Origin: Sphingobacterium mizutaii
GTDB lineage: Bacteria > Bacteroidota > Bacteroidia > Sphingobacteriales > Sphingobacteriaceae
Assembly: GCF_900187125.1 (NCBI RefSeq)
Contig: NZ_LT906468.1
Span: forward strand, 3,534,001-3,598,000
Direction: 5' to 3'
DNA: 64,000 bases
In this document: positions 19,662-28,084 of the stretch, one piece after another
How the letters are laid out: every line of letters starts with the position of its first letter
Numbering within the stretch: the stretch's first letter is position 1
Program-made: the position numbers and the translations under genes
The notes under the pieces: generated by a model
Seen by the model: the letters and a program-made list of their open reading frames with translations, nothing else
Databases searched by the model: none
What the model was told of the DNA's origin: nothing

Positions 19662-20366
19662 ATGAAAATTCAAACAATTCTATCTGCGCTATTCATTCAA
19701 TTATTTATAATCACCCAACTCGGTTTTTCCCAAGATAATTTTACTGTAAAAGGTAAAATTGAAGGATGGCCAACAGAGACGGTTTATTTGGTTCGTCAAG
19801 GTAATTATCCTGGAGTTGACTCAGTAGCCACCACAGATGGCAGCTTCCAATTCAGTGGCAGTATCCCTGGAGCCACCGCAGCATATTTGATCACCCAGAA
19901 AAAAAGTGGTGTCGCAAAATTATTATACGTAGAACCTGGAAACATCAGTATCAATGGTAGTTTCGACGATTTTAAAAACGTAGAAATCAAAGGTTCTCCT
20001 ACGTACAATGACTTTATAGAACTCAGGGAAGGTCATGAAAAATACGATCAGGAAATGAGTAAATATGTGCAATTACAATTTACCACTGAAGATAGCACGG
20101 TATTAAAACAATACTATAAAAGCTTAGATAGCCTAAGCCTATTGGATATTGAATACTCCAAAGACTTTATTAAAAAACATCCAAACAGCATCGTTAGCTT
20201 ATCAGAAATCCAAACCTTGACCAATAGCCTCCTTAATGCGGAATTGGTTGCCCTGTTCAATTCCCTTAGTCTTTACATCAAGGAAAGCCCAGAAGGTGTA
20301 CTGTTATCCGAAAGCCTGCCAATGATGGGCAAGGACAAACAAGAGGAAGAAATAGAAGGACAATGA
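19662..20366 (+). CDS. DUF4369-only paralogue of the TlpA proteins (thioredoxin domain missing)
   Basis: This 234-residue protein aligns by eye with the N-terminal halves of its two neighbours: signal peptide, DUF4369 domain ('FTVKGKIEGWPTETVYLVRQGNYPG', about 27-115) and helical linker. It stops after 'MMGKDKQEEEIEGQ', exactly where the neighbours enter their TlpA domain. The 30 bp to the next start contain no leftover thioredoxin coding, so this is a clean domain loss rather than a recent frameshift. It has no CxxC motif and cannot be an oxidoreductase alone. A binding or scaffold role in the same periplasmic complex is possible but inferred. Confidence 0.88.
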   Translation: MKIQTILSALFIQLFIITQLGFSQDNFTVKGKIEGWPTETVYLVRQGNYPGVDSVATTDGSFQFSGSIPGATAAYLITQKKSGVAKLLYVEPGNISINGSFDDFKNVEIKGSPTYNDFIELREGHEKYDQEMSKYVQLQFTTEDSTVLKQYYKSLDSLSLLDIEYSKDFIKKHPNSIVSLSEIQTLTNSLLNAELVALFNSLSLYIKESPEGVLLSESLPMMGKDKQEEEIEGQ

Positions 20367-20396
20367 TAACAACTGAAATATTATAAAAACACAATC

Positions 20397-21494
20397 ATGA
20401 AAATATACATCCAGACGATAACTGCTTTATTTTTAACCGCAGCAGTCAATTCAGCCCTTTTTGCTCAAGAATCCTTTAGCATTAAAGGTGATATCAAGAA
20501 TTGGCCGAGCAAATATATCCATCTTGAACAGCGCGGTGACTATCCAGGCCAAGATTCCACCGAAGTGGTTGATGGAAAATTTGAATTCAAAGGAACGATT
20601 CCAGGTCCTACCAATTCATTTTTGGTCAATAAATCGGGTAATAACAGCACCGCATTCTTTTTATTCGTGGAACCCGGAAATATTCAGGTCAATGGCGACT
20701 TCAACAAAATAAATGAAGTCCAAATTACAGGTTCAAAGACCTATACAGATTACTTAGAGATCAAAGATTTTGAAACCAAATTGGCAGCAGAGATCAAAAA
20801 ATTAGATGATCAGTACAATAATCCTCAGCCTAAGATTTCTCAAGAGGAGTATGACAAGCAAATGGATGAATTATATGCCAGTCGTAATGAATTTGCTGTT
20901 TCCTTTATTAAGAACCATGGCAACAGTGCCGTATCCATTACGGAGTTATACAACCTGGTCGGAAGTTTAGAAAACAGCCAAATGAAAGAGCTTTTCCAAG
21001 GGCTGTCAGACGATTTAAAGCAATCTCCAGGAGGTGAAATGATCAATTCATTGATCATGCAATCGGCTATTGTCGATATCGGCATGCCGGCACCTGATTT
21101 TGCCATTCCAGATACCGAAGGCAAAACGGTCAACCTATCGGATTACAGAGGAAAATATGTATTGATCGATTTCTGGGCAAGCTGGTGTGCACCATGCCGT
21201 GCTGAGAACCCAAATTTAGTGGCTGCTTACAATCAGTTCAACAAAAAGGGATTCGAGATCCTAGGCGTTTCCTTGGATAAAAAAGAGGCTGAAAAAATGT
21301 GGCGACAAGCCATCGTTGCCGATAAACTGACTTGGAAACAAACCTCCGACCTAACTGGCGTGGATAGTGATGTAGCCAAAATGTACCATGTCGTACAGAT
21401 TCCAACCAACTTCTTAGTGGATGCAAATGGACAGATCATCGCCAAAAACTTAAGAGGTGAAGAATTAATCAAAAAACTCGAAGAACTGTTTTAA
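20397..21494 (+). CDS. DUF4369 / TlpA-like thiol-disulfide oxidoreductase, copy 2
   Basis: The 365-residue protein has the same architecture as the first TlpA gene: signal peptide, DUF4369 domain (about 25-115), helical linker, and a thioredoxin fold (about 230-365) with 'WASWCAPCR' (C264, C267). The fold also carries the conserved 'VQIPTNFLVDANGQII' with its cis-proline. It should act in the periplasm as a thiol-disulfide exchanger. The nearly identical layout in copies 1 and 2, with the truncated copy between them, indicates serial duplication. The stop is 2 bp before the start of the protease frame, so translational coupling is likely. Confidence 0.92.
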   Translation: MKIYIQTITALFLTAAVNSALFAQESFSIKGDIKNWPSKYIHLEQRGDYPGQDSTEVVDGKFEFKGTIPGPTNSFLVNKSGNNSTAFFLFVEPGNIQVNGDFNKINEVQITGSKTYTDYLEIKDFETKLAAEIKKLDDQYNNPQPKISQEEYDKQMDELYASRNEFAVSFIKNHGNSAVSITELYNLVGSLENSQMKELFQGLSDDLKQSPGGEMINSLIMQSAIVDIGMPAPDFAIPDTEGKTVNLSDYRGKYVLIDFWASWCAPCRAENPNLVAAYNQFNKKGFEILGVSLDKKEAEKMWRQAIVADKLTWKQTSDLTGVDSDVAKMYHVVQIPTNFLVDANGQIIAKNLRGEELIKKLEELF

Positions 21495-21496
21495 CC

Positions 21497-22434
21497 ATGA
21501 AATTGTTTCAAACACATCCTTTTTGGGTATTTACCTTGGCTCTGGCTTTATCCTGTCTACAGCAGGAGGCCAAAGCACAGGACCAAACAGACAGCATTTT
21601 CATGAACGATGCCTTATTCCACAAAGGCTTGGAGGAAAAAGTACAGGCTGCATTTAAATCACAGCAAGGAAAAACAGTACCTCAAATTCAAATCGAAGCC
21701 AAGGCATTAAAAAATGAACAATCATTTTCATGGAAATTAGTGGGTAATCCATCCACAGAGGCATTGAGGCCTAGGGACCTTTTTCAGGCAAAAAAAACAG
21801 CTGTCTTTTTGATGGGCCGAATGAACCAAAAAGATAAAAATGATTATCCCTATGCCGATCTATATGCCTCCGCTTTTGCTATCAGTTCTGATGGCATCTG
21901 CGTCACGAATTACCATGTGCTCGCTGAATTGATCCATACGGATAAGCCAACAGATACTTTGCAACAAAGCAAAGACCTCAGCACTTATTTTATTGAAGGC
22001 ATAGATGGTGAGGTATATGTGATGGATGAGTTACTGGCCTTTTCTTCCAGCAATGATCTAGCCGTTTTCAAGGTTAAAACGAATGGAAAGAAATTACCTT
22101 TTATTTCATTAGGTCCAGTATTATTACCCGGCGAACCCGTATATATTATCTCCCATCCAGACCATATCTATTATTATCTGAGGAAGGCATCGTCAACAAA
22201 AACAGTTTGATGTTGAACCCGAGGACACCGGGAATCCGACAATATAGAATGACCATCAGTGCAGACTATGCGGTCGGATCAAGCGGTGCTCCTATCCTAT
22301 CGGAAGCTGGCAATCTGGCTGGAGTGGTTTCTTCTACCCAGACCATTCCTTCAGCTGCGCCTGAAGGCAACAAACAACAGATGGTCATGAAAAATGCTAT
22401 TTCCGTACGTGCTCTAAAGCTATTAATCCAATAA
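21497..22434 (+). pseudogene. Trypsin-like serine protease, interrupted by a frameshift
   Basis: Two overlapping frames together encode one secreted S1-type (DegP/HtrA-like) protease. The first (21497-22210) has a signal peptide, the catalytic His (H140 in 'CVTNYHVLAEL') and Asp (D187 in 'SSNDLAVFKV'). The second (ending 22434) has the catalytic Ser in 'YAVGSSGAPILSEAG'. The frame switches near 22169-22180, in or just after a TATTATTAT run. Reading the -1 frame from there restores 'SEEGIVNKNSLMLNPRTPG', continuing the expected strand. A one-base loss, a sequencing error, or less likely a programmed -1 shift explains it. As read, neither product has a complete triad. It lies in the SusCD/TlpA operon. 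Confidence 0.82.
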
Positions 22435-22437
22435 ATC

Positions 22438-23682
22438 ATGAAAAGATTCATCCTTATACTATTCTTGCTACCAACCGTTCTCTTTGCTCAGGAAAAAGGA
22501 ATAAAATTCAGCAATAACCTGAATTGGGCAGAGGTCAAAGAAAAAGCCAAAGCGGAGAACAAATACATCATGATGGATTGCTACACCTCCTGGTGTGTAC
22601 CATGTAAAATCATGGAACAACAGGTTTTCACAGACAGTAAAATTGGCGAGTTCAGCAACCAAAACTATGTGTCTGTCCAAGTGCAATTTGATGATGACCC
22701 TGAGGCGAATGAAGTCAAAAAAGAATGGATGAAATTAAGCAAGGAATTTGACAAGAATTATCAGGTGGATGGCTACCCTTGCTATCTCTTCTTTAATCCC
22801 AATGGCGAAATAGTACATAAAGCCTATGGCAAGAGAGAGATCAGCAATTTCCTAAACCTATTGCAAAAGGTCCCGAATCCAGATTTCCAATATTACACCT
22901 TAAGAAAGAAGTATGAGGAAAATAAGCAGGACAAAACCATATTAAAAAAACTTTTAAATGCTTCCATGGAAGCTGAGCCTGAGGATAAACAAGATCTGAT
23001 CAAGGCTTATCTTTCCCAGAAACCAGCTATTGAAACGAAAGCTGAAGCACAGGTCATCATGGATTTAACCCGTTCTTCCCAAGACATTGGCTTCCCAATA
23101 CTTTTGAATCAAGCTAAAAAAATTGACTCTTTGTTAGGAGAAACAGCGGCCGAGGATCTATACCGAGGAATAATAAATTTTGAAGATGCCGCCAACAAGC
23201 TCGGCCGTAAATCTCCTATGGGCTATTATATCTTGACCAGCAATCCGGATTGGTCTGTTTTCCAAGATACATTAGTTGCAAAATACCCAAATCATAGCAC
23301 GGAACTGCTGGATTTTATAAAATTAAACTTCTATAAAAATGGCCTTCTGATGCATGATTATGTCCCAGCCCTGAAAGCCTATATCCAAAAATATGACCAG
23401 ACCATCAGTGATAGAATGAAAATGGAATATGTGGGTGTTTTTGCGAAAAAATCCAAGGAGACTGAACTCATCAAAGAACTGTTGACCTGGTCGAGAGATG
23501 CCTTTGAAAAGTCTGAAGATGTCGAAAATCTTTCCAACTACGCTTTGTTAAGCTATAAAGTGGGAGAAAAAGAAAAAGGAATCTCTTTGATGGAAAAGGC
23601 AATCACAAAGGCGGAAGAAAACCAGCTCTATGATTTGAATGAAAATTTAGACCTAATGAAGAAAGGTGAAAATATTCTTTAA
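22438..23682 (+). CDS. Thioredoxin-like (thioredoxin_7-type) periplasmic protein
   Basis: The 414-residue protein has a signal peptide ('LILFLLPTVLFAQ'), then a DUF255/thioredoxin_7-like fold (about 25-140) with 'CYTSWCVPCKIM' (C53, C56) and the downstream cis-Pro motif 'DGYPCYLFFNPNGEI'. The remaining 270 residues are helical and TPR-like ('LSNYALLSYKVGEKEKGISLMEKAI'). It is the last gene of the sigma/FecR/SusCD cluster, with a 3-bp gap from the protease frame, and ends before a terminator. Three CxxC proteins in one operon point to a redox theme. Function beyond thiol chemistry is not known. Confidence 0.88.
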   Translation: MKRFILILFLLPTVLFAQEKGIKFSNNLNWAEVKEKAKAENKYIMMDCYTSWCVPCKIMEQQVFTDSKIGEFSNQNYVSVQVQFDDDPEANEVKKEWMKLSKEFDKNYQVDGYPCYLFFNPNGEIVHKAYGKREISNFLNLLQKVPNPDFQYYTLRKKYEENKQDKTILKKLLNASMEAEPEDKQDLIKAYLSQKPAIETKAEAQVIMDLTRSSQDIGFPILLNQAKKIDSLLGETAAEDLYRGIINFEDAANKLGRKSPMGYYILTSNPDWSVFQDTLVAKYPNHSTELLDFIKLNFYKNGLLMHDYVPALKAYIQKYDQTISDRMKMEYVGVFAKKSKETELIKELLTWSRDAFEKSEDVENLSNYALLSYKVGEKEKGISLMEKAITKAEENQLYDLNENLDLMKKGENIL

Positions 23683-23756
23683 ATGTTGTTTATTAAGTAA
23701 TGAATGAAAAAGCAAGTTATAGATCCTATACTGTCTCTTGTTTCTGTGCATTCAAA

Positions 23757-23795
23757 AAGCCGATTCAAATTGAATCGGCTTCTTTATTTATTTAT
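23757..23795. terminator. Terminator between the SusCD/thioredoxin operon and the S9 peptidase gene
   Basis: AAGCCGATTCAA (23757-23768) is a perfect inverted repeat of 23770-23781 and is followed by TTTATTTATT on the + strand. It sits between convergent genes and can serve both. Confidence 0.85.
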
Positions 23796-25903
23796 TATTT
23801 TTTCAAGGTTTCATCCAACCATCCGAAAAACTCCCTTTGCCATACTTGTGCATTATGACCTGAAAGCACCCAGTGGTTTTCATCTGGCAAATAGACTAAT
23901 CTACTTTTCACTCCTCTAAGTTGAGCTGCTTGGAAAGCTTCCAAACCTTGTCCGATTGGAACCCTGTAATCTTTACCGCCTTGGAAAATCAAGATCGGCG
24001 TATTCCATTTCGATACCAGTGTGCTTGGGTTGAATTCGGTATAGGTTTTCTCATTCCCTTGTTCCCAATAAGGTCCACCTAATTCATAGTTTGCAAAAAA
24101 CAATTCCTCTGTTGTACCATACCATGACTTCATATCAAACAATCCACAATGTGAAATAAAGGATTTGAATCGACCTTCATGCACACCTGCCAATTGAAAT
24201 ACGGAATAACCACCATAACTAGCACCTACTGCTCCAATCCTATCTTTGTCTACGTATGATTCCTTGGACAGGTCATCGATTGCAGATAGGTAATCTGCTA
24301 TCGCTTGACCACCCCAATCTTTCGAAATCTGCTCATTCCATTTCACCCCCCATCCTGGCATTCCACGACGGTTAGGCGCGATGACAATATATCCCTGACT
24401 GGCCAATAACTGGAAGTTCCAACGGAAGGAATACGATTGGGTAACCGCTCCTTGTGGACCTCCTTGACAGAATAATAGGGTTGGGTATTTTTTGCTAGGA
24501 TCAAAGTTCGGTGGATAGATCACCCATGAAAATAGGTCTAAACCATCCGATGCCTTAGTCACCCTTGCTTCCACCTTGGTATCCGCCACCTTACTGTACA
24601 ATTGATCATTGACAGTCGTTATTGGATTTAATTTTTTGGATTTGAATGAATAATGAAACACCTCGTTCGCACGGGTCATTTTTGACAGGGTAACCACCAG
24701 ACCATCCTTGGTTTCGCCTACAATAGCATTGATGTCAAATTCTCCATCCGAAATCTTATTGATGATAGGCAATGCCCTATTCTTCAGGTTGCCCGGAATC
24801 AATAGTTCAAAGATCTGAACAGTCCCTTCGGTTGGTGCCAAGAAATAGATTTTTTTATTGTCCTTGCTCCAGGTATAGGAATTGATGGTCCCATCCCAAT
24901 GAGCAGTCATATTTAATTTGATTCCAGTCGCTGCATCGCAAATGTAGATATCATTTTTATCCGATTCATAACCATCGGTTTTCATGCTCATCCAGCTCAT
25001 CAATTTTCCATCAGGGCTGAAGTTTGGCGTATTGTCATACCCATTCATTCCCTCGGTCAGATTACTGGTCTGTCCTGAAGCCAGGTCATATTTGTAGATA
25101 TCTGTATTGGTACTCTGGGCGTATTCCGTTCCAAATTTCTTCTTACATACATAGAGAACGGATTTACTATCTGGAGTCCATGCAAAATCCTCTGCGCCTC
25201 CAAATGGCATGGTTGGTGAATAGAAAGGCTCATCGCCTAAGATATCCTTAGGCTCCCCAATTTTTCCGTTATCATAGCTGGCGATAAATGGATGGTTGAA
25301 TTTACCATCATTCCAAGTATCCCAATGTCTGTAATCCAGATTATCATAGATATAAACATTGGATTTTGGCAAGTCCTTATATTTATCGGTGCTATGGTAA
25401 TCTTTCAACAGAACTTGTTTACTGAACAATATATGCTTCCCATCAGGAGAAATCTTCACATTTTCCAAGCCTCCTTCATGATTGGTCACTTGAACAGCAT
25501 TTCCATCTTTCAGGCTTTTTTTCCAGATCTGTCCTTTGAACATATAAAGGACATCCTCGCCCTCTACCTTTAGTACAGACTCTCCGCCGGCCTCTGAAGT
25601 AAATTGCTTAGCAACCCCGCCTTTAACCGGAATAATGAATAAATTCTTCTCCGATTTATTCTCATCAAATTGATAATTCGAAACGCCGTAAATTAACTGT
25701 GTACCATCAGCTGACAGTCCTTCTCCGGATACCCGACCCAGTTCCCATAGTTTTTGGGGACTCAGGGGTTCCACCTTGCCTGAATGTCTGACACGATCTT
25801 CTACTTTTGGTCGCTCCACCTTTTGGGGAACTTCTTTTCCTTCTTGTGCAATAACCATATTATTGATCAATAAGAGTGCTCCAATCCATGATATCTTATG
25901 CAT
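23795..25903 (-). CDS. S9 family peptidase (prolyl oligopeptidase / acylaminoacyl-peptidase type)
   Basis: The 702-residue secreted protein has a signal peptide ('LLINNMVIAQ'), a TolB/WD40-like beta-propeller (about 50-410; 'ISPDGKHILFSKQ', 'FSPDGKLMSWMSM'), and an alpha/beta-hydrolase domain (about 440-702). The catalytic Ser is in 'GASYGGYS' near residue 560, the Asp in 'GGKDYRVPIG' and the His in 'DENHWVL' near 680. S9C/DPP-IV-like enzymes remove dipeptides or acyl-amino acids from peptides in the periplasm. It appears to be a single-gene unit downstream of the creD operon. A terminator-like hairpin lies directly upstream of its start codon. Confidence 0.92.
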   Translation of the reverse strand: MHKISWIGALLLINNMVIAQEGKEVPQKVERPKVEDRVRHSGKVEPLSPQKLWELGRVSGEGLSADGTQLIYGVSNYQFDENKSEKNLFIIPVKGGVAKQFTSEAGGESVLKVEGEDVLYMFKGQIWKKSLKDGNAVQVTNHEGGLENVKISPDGKHILFSKQVLLKDYHSTDKYKDLPKSNVYIYDNLDYRHWDTWNDGKFNHPFIASYDNGKIGEPKDILGDEPFYSPTMPFGGAEDFAWTPDSKSVLYVCKKKFGTEYAQSTNTDIYKYDLASGQTSNLTEGMNGYDNTPNFSPDGKLMSWMSMKTDGYESDKNDIYICDAATGIKLNMTAHWDGTINSYTWSKDNKKIYFLAPTEGTVQIFELLIPGNLKNRALPIINKISDGEFDINAIVGETKDGLVVTLSKMTRANEVFHYSFKSKKLNPITTVNDQLYSKVADTKVEARVTKASDGLDLFSWVIYPPNFDPSKKYPTLLFCQGGPQGAVTQSYSFRWNFQLLASQGYIVIAPNRRGMPGWGVKWNEQISKDWGGQAIADYLSAIDDLSKESYVDKDRIGAVGASYGGYSVFQLAGVHEGRFKSFISHCGLFDMKSWYGTTEELFFANYELGGPYWEQGNEKTYTEFNPSTLVSKWNTPILIFQGGKDYRVPIGQGLEAFQAAQLRGVKSRLVYLPDENHWVLSGHNAQVWQREFFGWLDETLKK

Positions 25904-25905
25904 AT

Positions 25906-25948
25906 AAAAAACGATTTGCCTGCCAATTTACTAAAGTTGACAGGCAAA
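25906..25948 (-). terminator. Hairpin with U-tract after creD, abutting the S9 peptidase start
   Basis: On the minus strand the hairpin arms (25948-25937 and 25926-25916, one A/C mismatch) are followed by six T at 25911-25906, two bases before the S9 peptidase ATG. It looks like the intrinsic terminator of the creD operon but lies in the peptidase leader. Confidence 0.65.
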
Positions 25949-26041
25949 CCGAAATCCTTACCTAATTTACACGGCTGGCTTTCCAAAATAACAGCCAGAT
26001 ACTGGTGAGGTACATTCTTATGGATGTTTTACTTAACCTTA

Positions 26042-27535
26042 TCATTGCTTTTCAAATTGATACCAGTTAATTTTTGTTGAAATGCGCATTAATACCGCCA
26101 AGATGATGAATAGACCAATGGTTCCAACGATTAAAGAGTAGTCGCGTAATTGAAGCAGTACAAAGATAAAACTATAGAATAGCGCTAATATGGCGGCAAA
26201 GTTCAAGGCCGATTTCATATCCTTGGTTATTGCTTTGATAAACGAAGAAATCAGGATAATTGTTGCAATTGCTGCAATTAAATATGCAAAATTAAATCCA
26301 ATATGTTCTGAAATTGCCAGTAATAGGGCGTAAAACAGCACCATGGCAAAACCGATCAATACATACTGTATGATATGCACACGCTGTTTTTTGATGATTT
26401 CCATAAAGACTAAGGAAACAAAAGTCAAGGCGATCACCAAAGCACCATATTTGGTCACTCGGGTGGCTTTCTGATAATTGTCTACTTGAGGCAAGAAGTT
26501 AACTTGAACCATGTCATAATCATTAGCGGTCAACTGATTGTCCGTGCTAGCGCTCTGTGGTTCTGGAAACGTACGTGCAGCGTATTCATTAGGGTGTGCA
26601 TCTTCGTCAGAAAGATCGATATTCTGGAAGTTATAGATCTTATAAGGTTCTCCTGTCCATTGTTGAGCTTGTTTCCTGCTGAAATCTGGAATGGTCCAGT
26701 TGGCTTTAAAGCTTTCCGCAACTTCACGCTCATCTGGTAAAAAGTTACCATTGAAGCTCGGGTTTGCCCAATTACCATTCACATTGATCTTCGTGTTTTT
26801 TGCCAAAGGCAGGAAGTTCAATGATATGGAACCTTTCAGGTCAAAAGTGATCTCGAAAGACTTGTTCAAGGCTTCATTGTTTTCTAACGGAAGGTCAACG
26901 GTCAAGTTCTGTTTGAACAGATCAATGTCCAGGTCATATTTACCCATCTCCATAGATTTGCCATCCCATTTAAATGCTGGATTTTCAGACAGCCCTTTTA
27001 CATCCTGGATCCCAAATACCAATTTTGCATCTTGCCACTTTAGATCCGTTGGCAGTACCTTTAGCTTACTGAAATCAAAGGATTCGAAATTCCCCTTGAC
27101 ATTGATCTTCGAGGTATAGACGATGGCTTGATAGATGCCACGTTTTAAGGGTTCTGGTTCTACAGTAGCTGTAATCTGTGTCTGGTCTGCCATCATAAAG
27201 GCATATTCGGTCACTACCGTAGTGACCAACGTACTGGTTCCAGTACCTTCTCCATCACTTTTCATCCTTTCTCTAACCACCTCATAAGGAACAGCTATGA
27301 TTGGACTTGTGATCACTTGGTCCATCCCCCATTTCCTTGCTATCTCTGTAGATACATTCGTTTCTCTATTGTTGCGTTCTGAAATCAAATCTCCGATCAA
27401 GCCCAATGGAATGAGCAGGATTAACATAAGAAAGAAAATGATGAAGATCTTAACGACCAATGAAGACGTGATTTTTTCGATCAGGGATTTTTGAGAACTG
27501 TTCTCCAATCCCTCGTTAGTTGAATTATTTTCCAT
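26042..27535 (-). CDS. creD: CreD-family inner-membrane protein
   Basis: The 497-residue protein has a first membrane span at about 29-49 ('VKIFIIFFLMLILLIPLGLI'). A large extracytoplasmic domain follows (about 60-335; 'ITSPIIAVPYEV', 'GIQDVKGL'), and then five or six C-terminal membrane helices. The order and motifs match CreD (cell envelope integrity protein, also called CET). CreD in Proteobacteria is induced by the CreBC two-component system and linked to envelope stress and beta-lactam response. Here no CreBC is present; a winged-helix regulator sits two genes upstream. Its start overlaps the end of the Coq4-like gene by 11 bp, so the two are translationally coupled. Confidence 0.93.
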   Translation of the reverse strand: MENNSTNEGLENSSQKSLIEKITSSLVVKIFIIFFLMLILLIPLGLIGDLISERNNRETNVSTEIARKWGMDQVITSPIIAVPYEVVRERMKSDGEGTGTSTLVTTVVTEYAFMMADQTQITATVEPEPLKRGIYQAIVYTSKINVKGNFESFDFSKLKVLPTDLKWQDAKLVFGIQDVKGLSENPAFKWDGKSMEMGKYDLDIDLFKQNLTVDLPLENNEALNKSFEITFDLKGSISLNFLPLAKNTKINVNGNWANPSFNGNFLPDEREVAESFKANWTIPDFSRKQAQQWTGEPYKIYNFQNIDLSDEDAHPNEYAARTFPEPQSASTDNQLTANDYDMVQVNFLPQVDNYQKATRVTKYGALVIALTFVSLVFMEIIKKQRVHIIQYVLIGFAMVLFYALLLAISEHIGFNFAYLIAAIATIILISSFIKAITKDMKSALNFAAILALFYSFIFVLLQLRDYSLIVGTIGLFIILAVLMRISTKINWYQFEKQ

Positions 27536-28040
27536 GTTGAATAGGATTTACTTGTAGTTTTAGTTGTTTTTTATCTAGTGATAGTTGTAATGTGCTCAGT
27601 GATTCATTAAGGAATGTCTTAAACTCAATATGATGGAATTTATGCATGGCCTTGCCCTTTCTATACGATGACCAATAATGTGCGCTATGTTCCGGAAACA
27701 CAAAGGTTCCGATAAAGATCATCGCCAGCAGGTACAAGCTCAGCTTTCCATTTCCGAACAAAAGGTATTGCATGGCAATTTCATCCGAAATTTCCGTACC
27801 AGTCTCCGTGATCAAGTGAAAGACATCATGGTTTTCCAGTTTAGGCATGACATCAAAACCCTTTTCCTTGTAGAACATTCCTAAGGCATAGCCTAAACTT
27901 CCCTCTTGATATTCCAAAAACTCTTCTTTCTTGATCCCCCAAGCTGCCTTATATCCTTTAAACAGCTCTGCATACAATCTGGATGACCAATTGTACAGGA
28001 ATAGCATAAATTTCAATCTTAGTCCTCTCATATTTAACAT
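27525..28040 (-). CDS. Coq4-like protein
   Basis: This 171-residue protein carries 'HDVFH' followed after exactly eleven residues by Glu, matching the HDxxH-x11-E metal-binding motif of Coq4. The rest also resembles Coq4 in order: helical N-terminus, then 'EIAMQYLLFGNGKLSLYLLAMIFIG', and a closing 'IEFKTFLNESLSTL'. Coq4 organises ubiquinone biosynthesis in mitochondria, but this phylum generally uses menaquinone, so the role here is open. The start is ATG 28040 (or 28031), 8 bp after a palindromic motif shared with a second transcription unit. It is coupled to creD. Confidence 0.72.
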   Translation of the reverse strand: MLNMRGLRLKFMLFLYNWSSRLYAELFKGYKAAWGIKKEEFLEYQEGSLGYALGMFYKEKGFDVMPKLENHDVFHLITETGTEISDEIAMQYLLFGNGKLSLYLLAMIFIGTFVFPEHSAHYWSSYRKGKAMHKFHHIEFKTFLNESLSTLQLSLDKKQLKLQVNPIQHGK

Positions 28041-28048
28041 TTATAAAG

Positions 28049-28067
28049 TACTTTGTGTTTCAAAGTA
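28049..28067. promoter_or_regulatory. Palindromic operator candidate upstream of coq4-like/creD
   Basis: TACTTTG and CAAAGTA form perfect 7-bp arms around TGTTT, ending 8 bp before the Coq4-like ATG. The identical 19-bp sequence recurs at 29013-29031. A winged-helix regulator gene lies between the two sites. TACTTTG also resembles a -7 box, so operator and promoter could overlap. Confidence 0.7.
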
Positions 28068-28084
28068 GATAAACAAAAAAAAAT

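Noticed and set aside
22169..22180. Programmed -1 frameshift as the explanation of the split protease
   Set aside because: No classical slippery heptamer or downstream pseudoknot is evident, and an indel in a TAT repeat is simpler.
23704..23919. 71-codon + strand frame after the thioredoxin gene
   Set aside because: It runs through a terminator and overlaps the 3' end of the S9 peptidase on the other strand.
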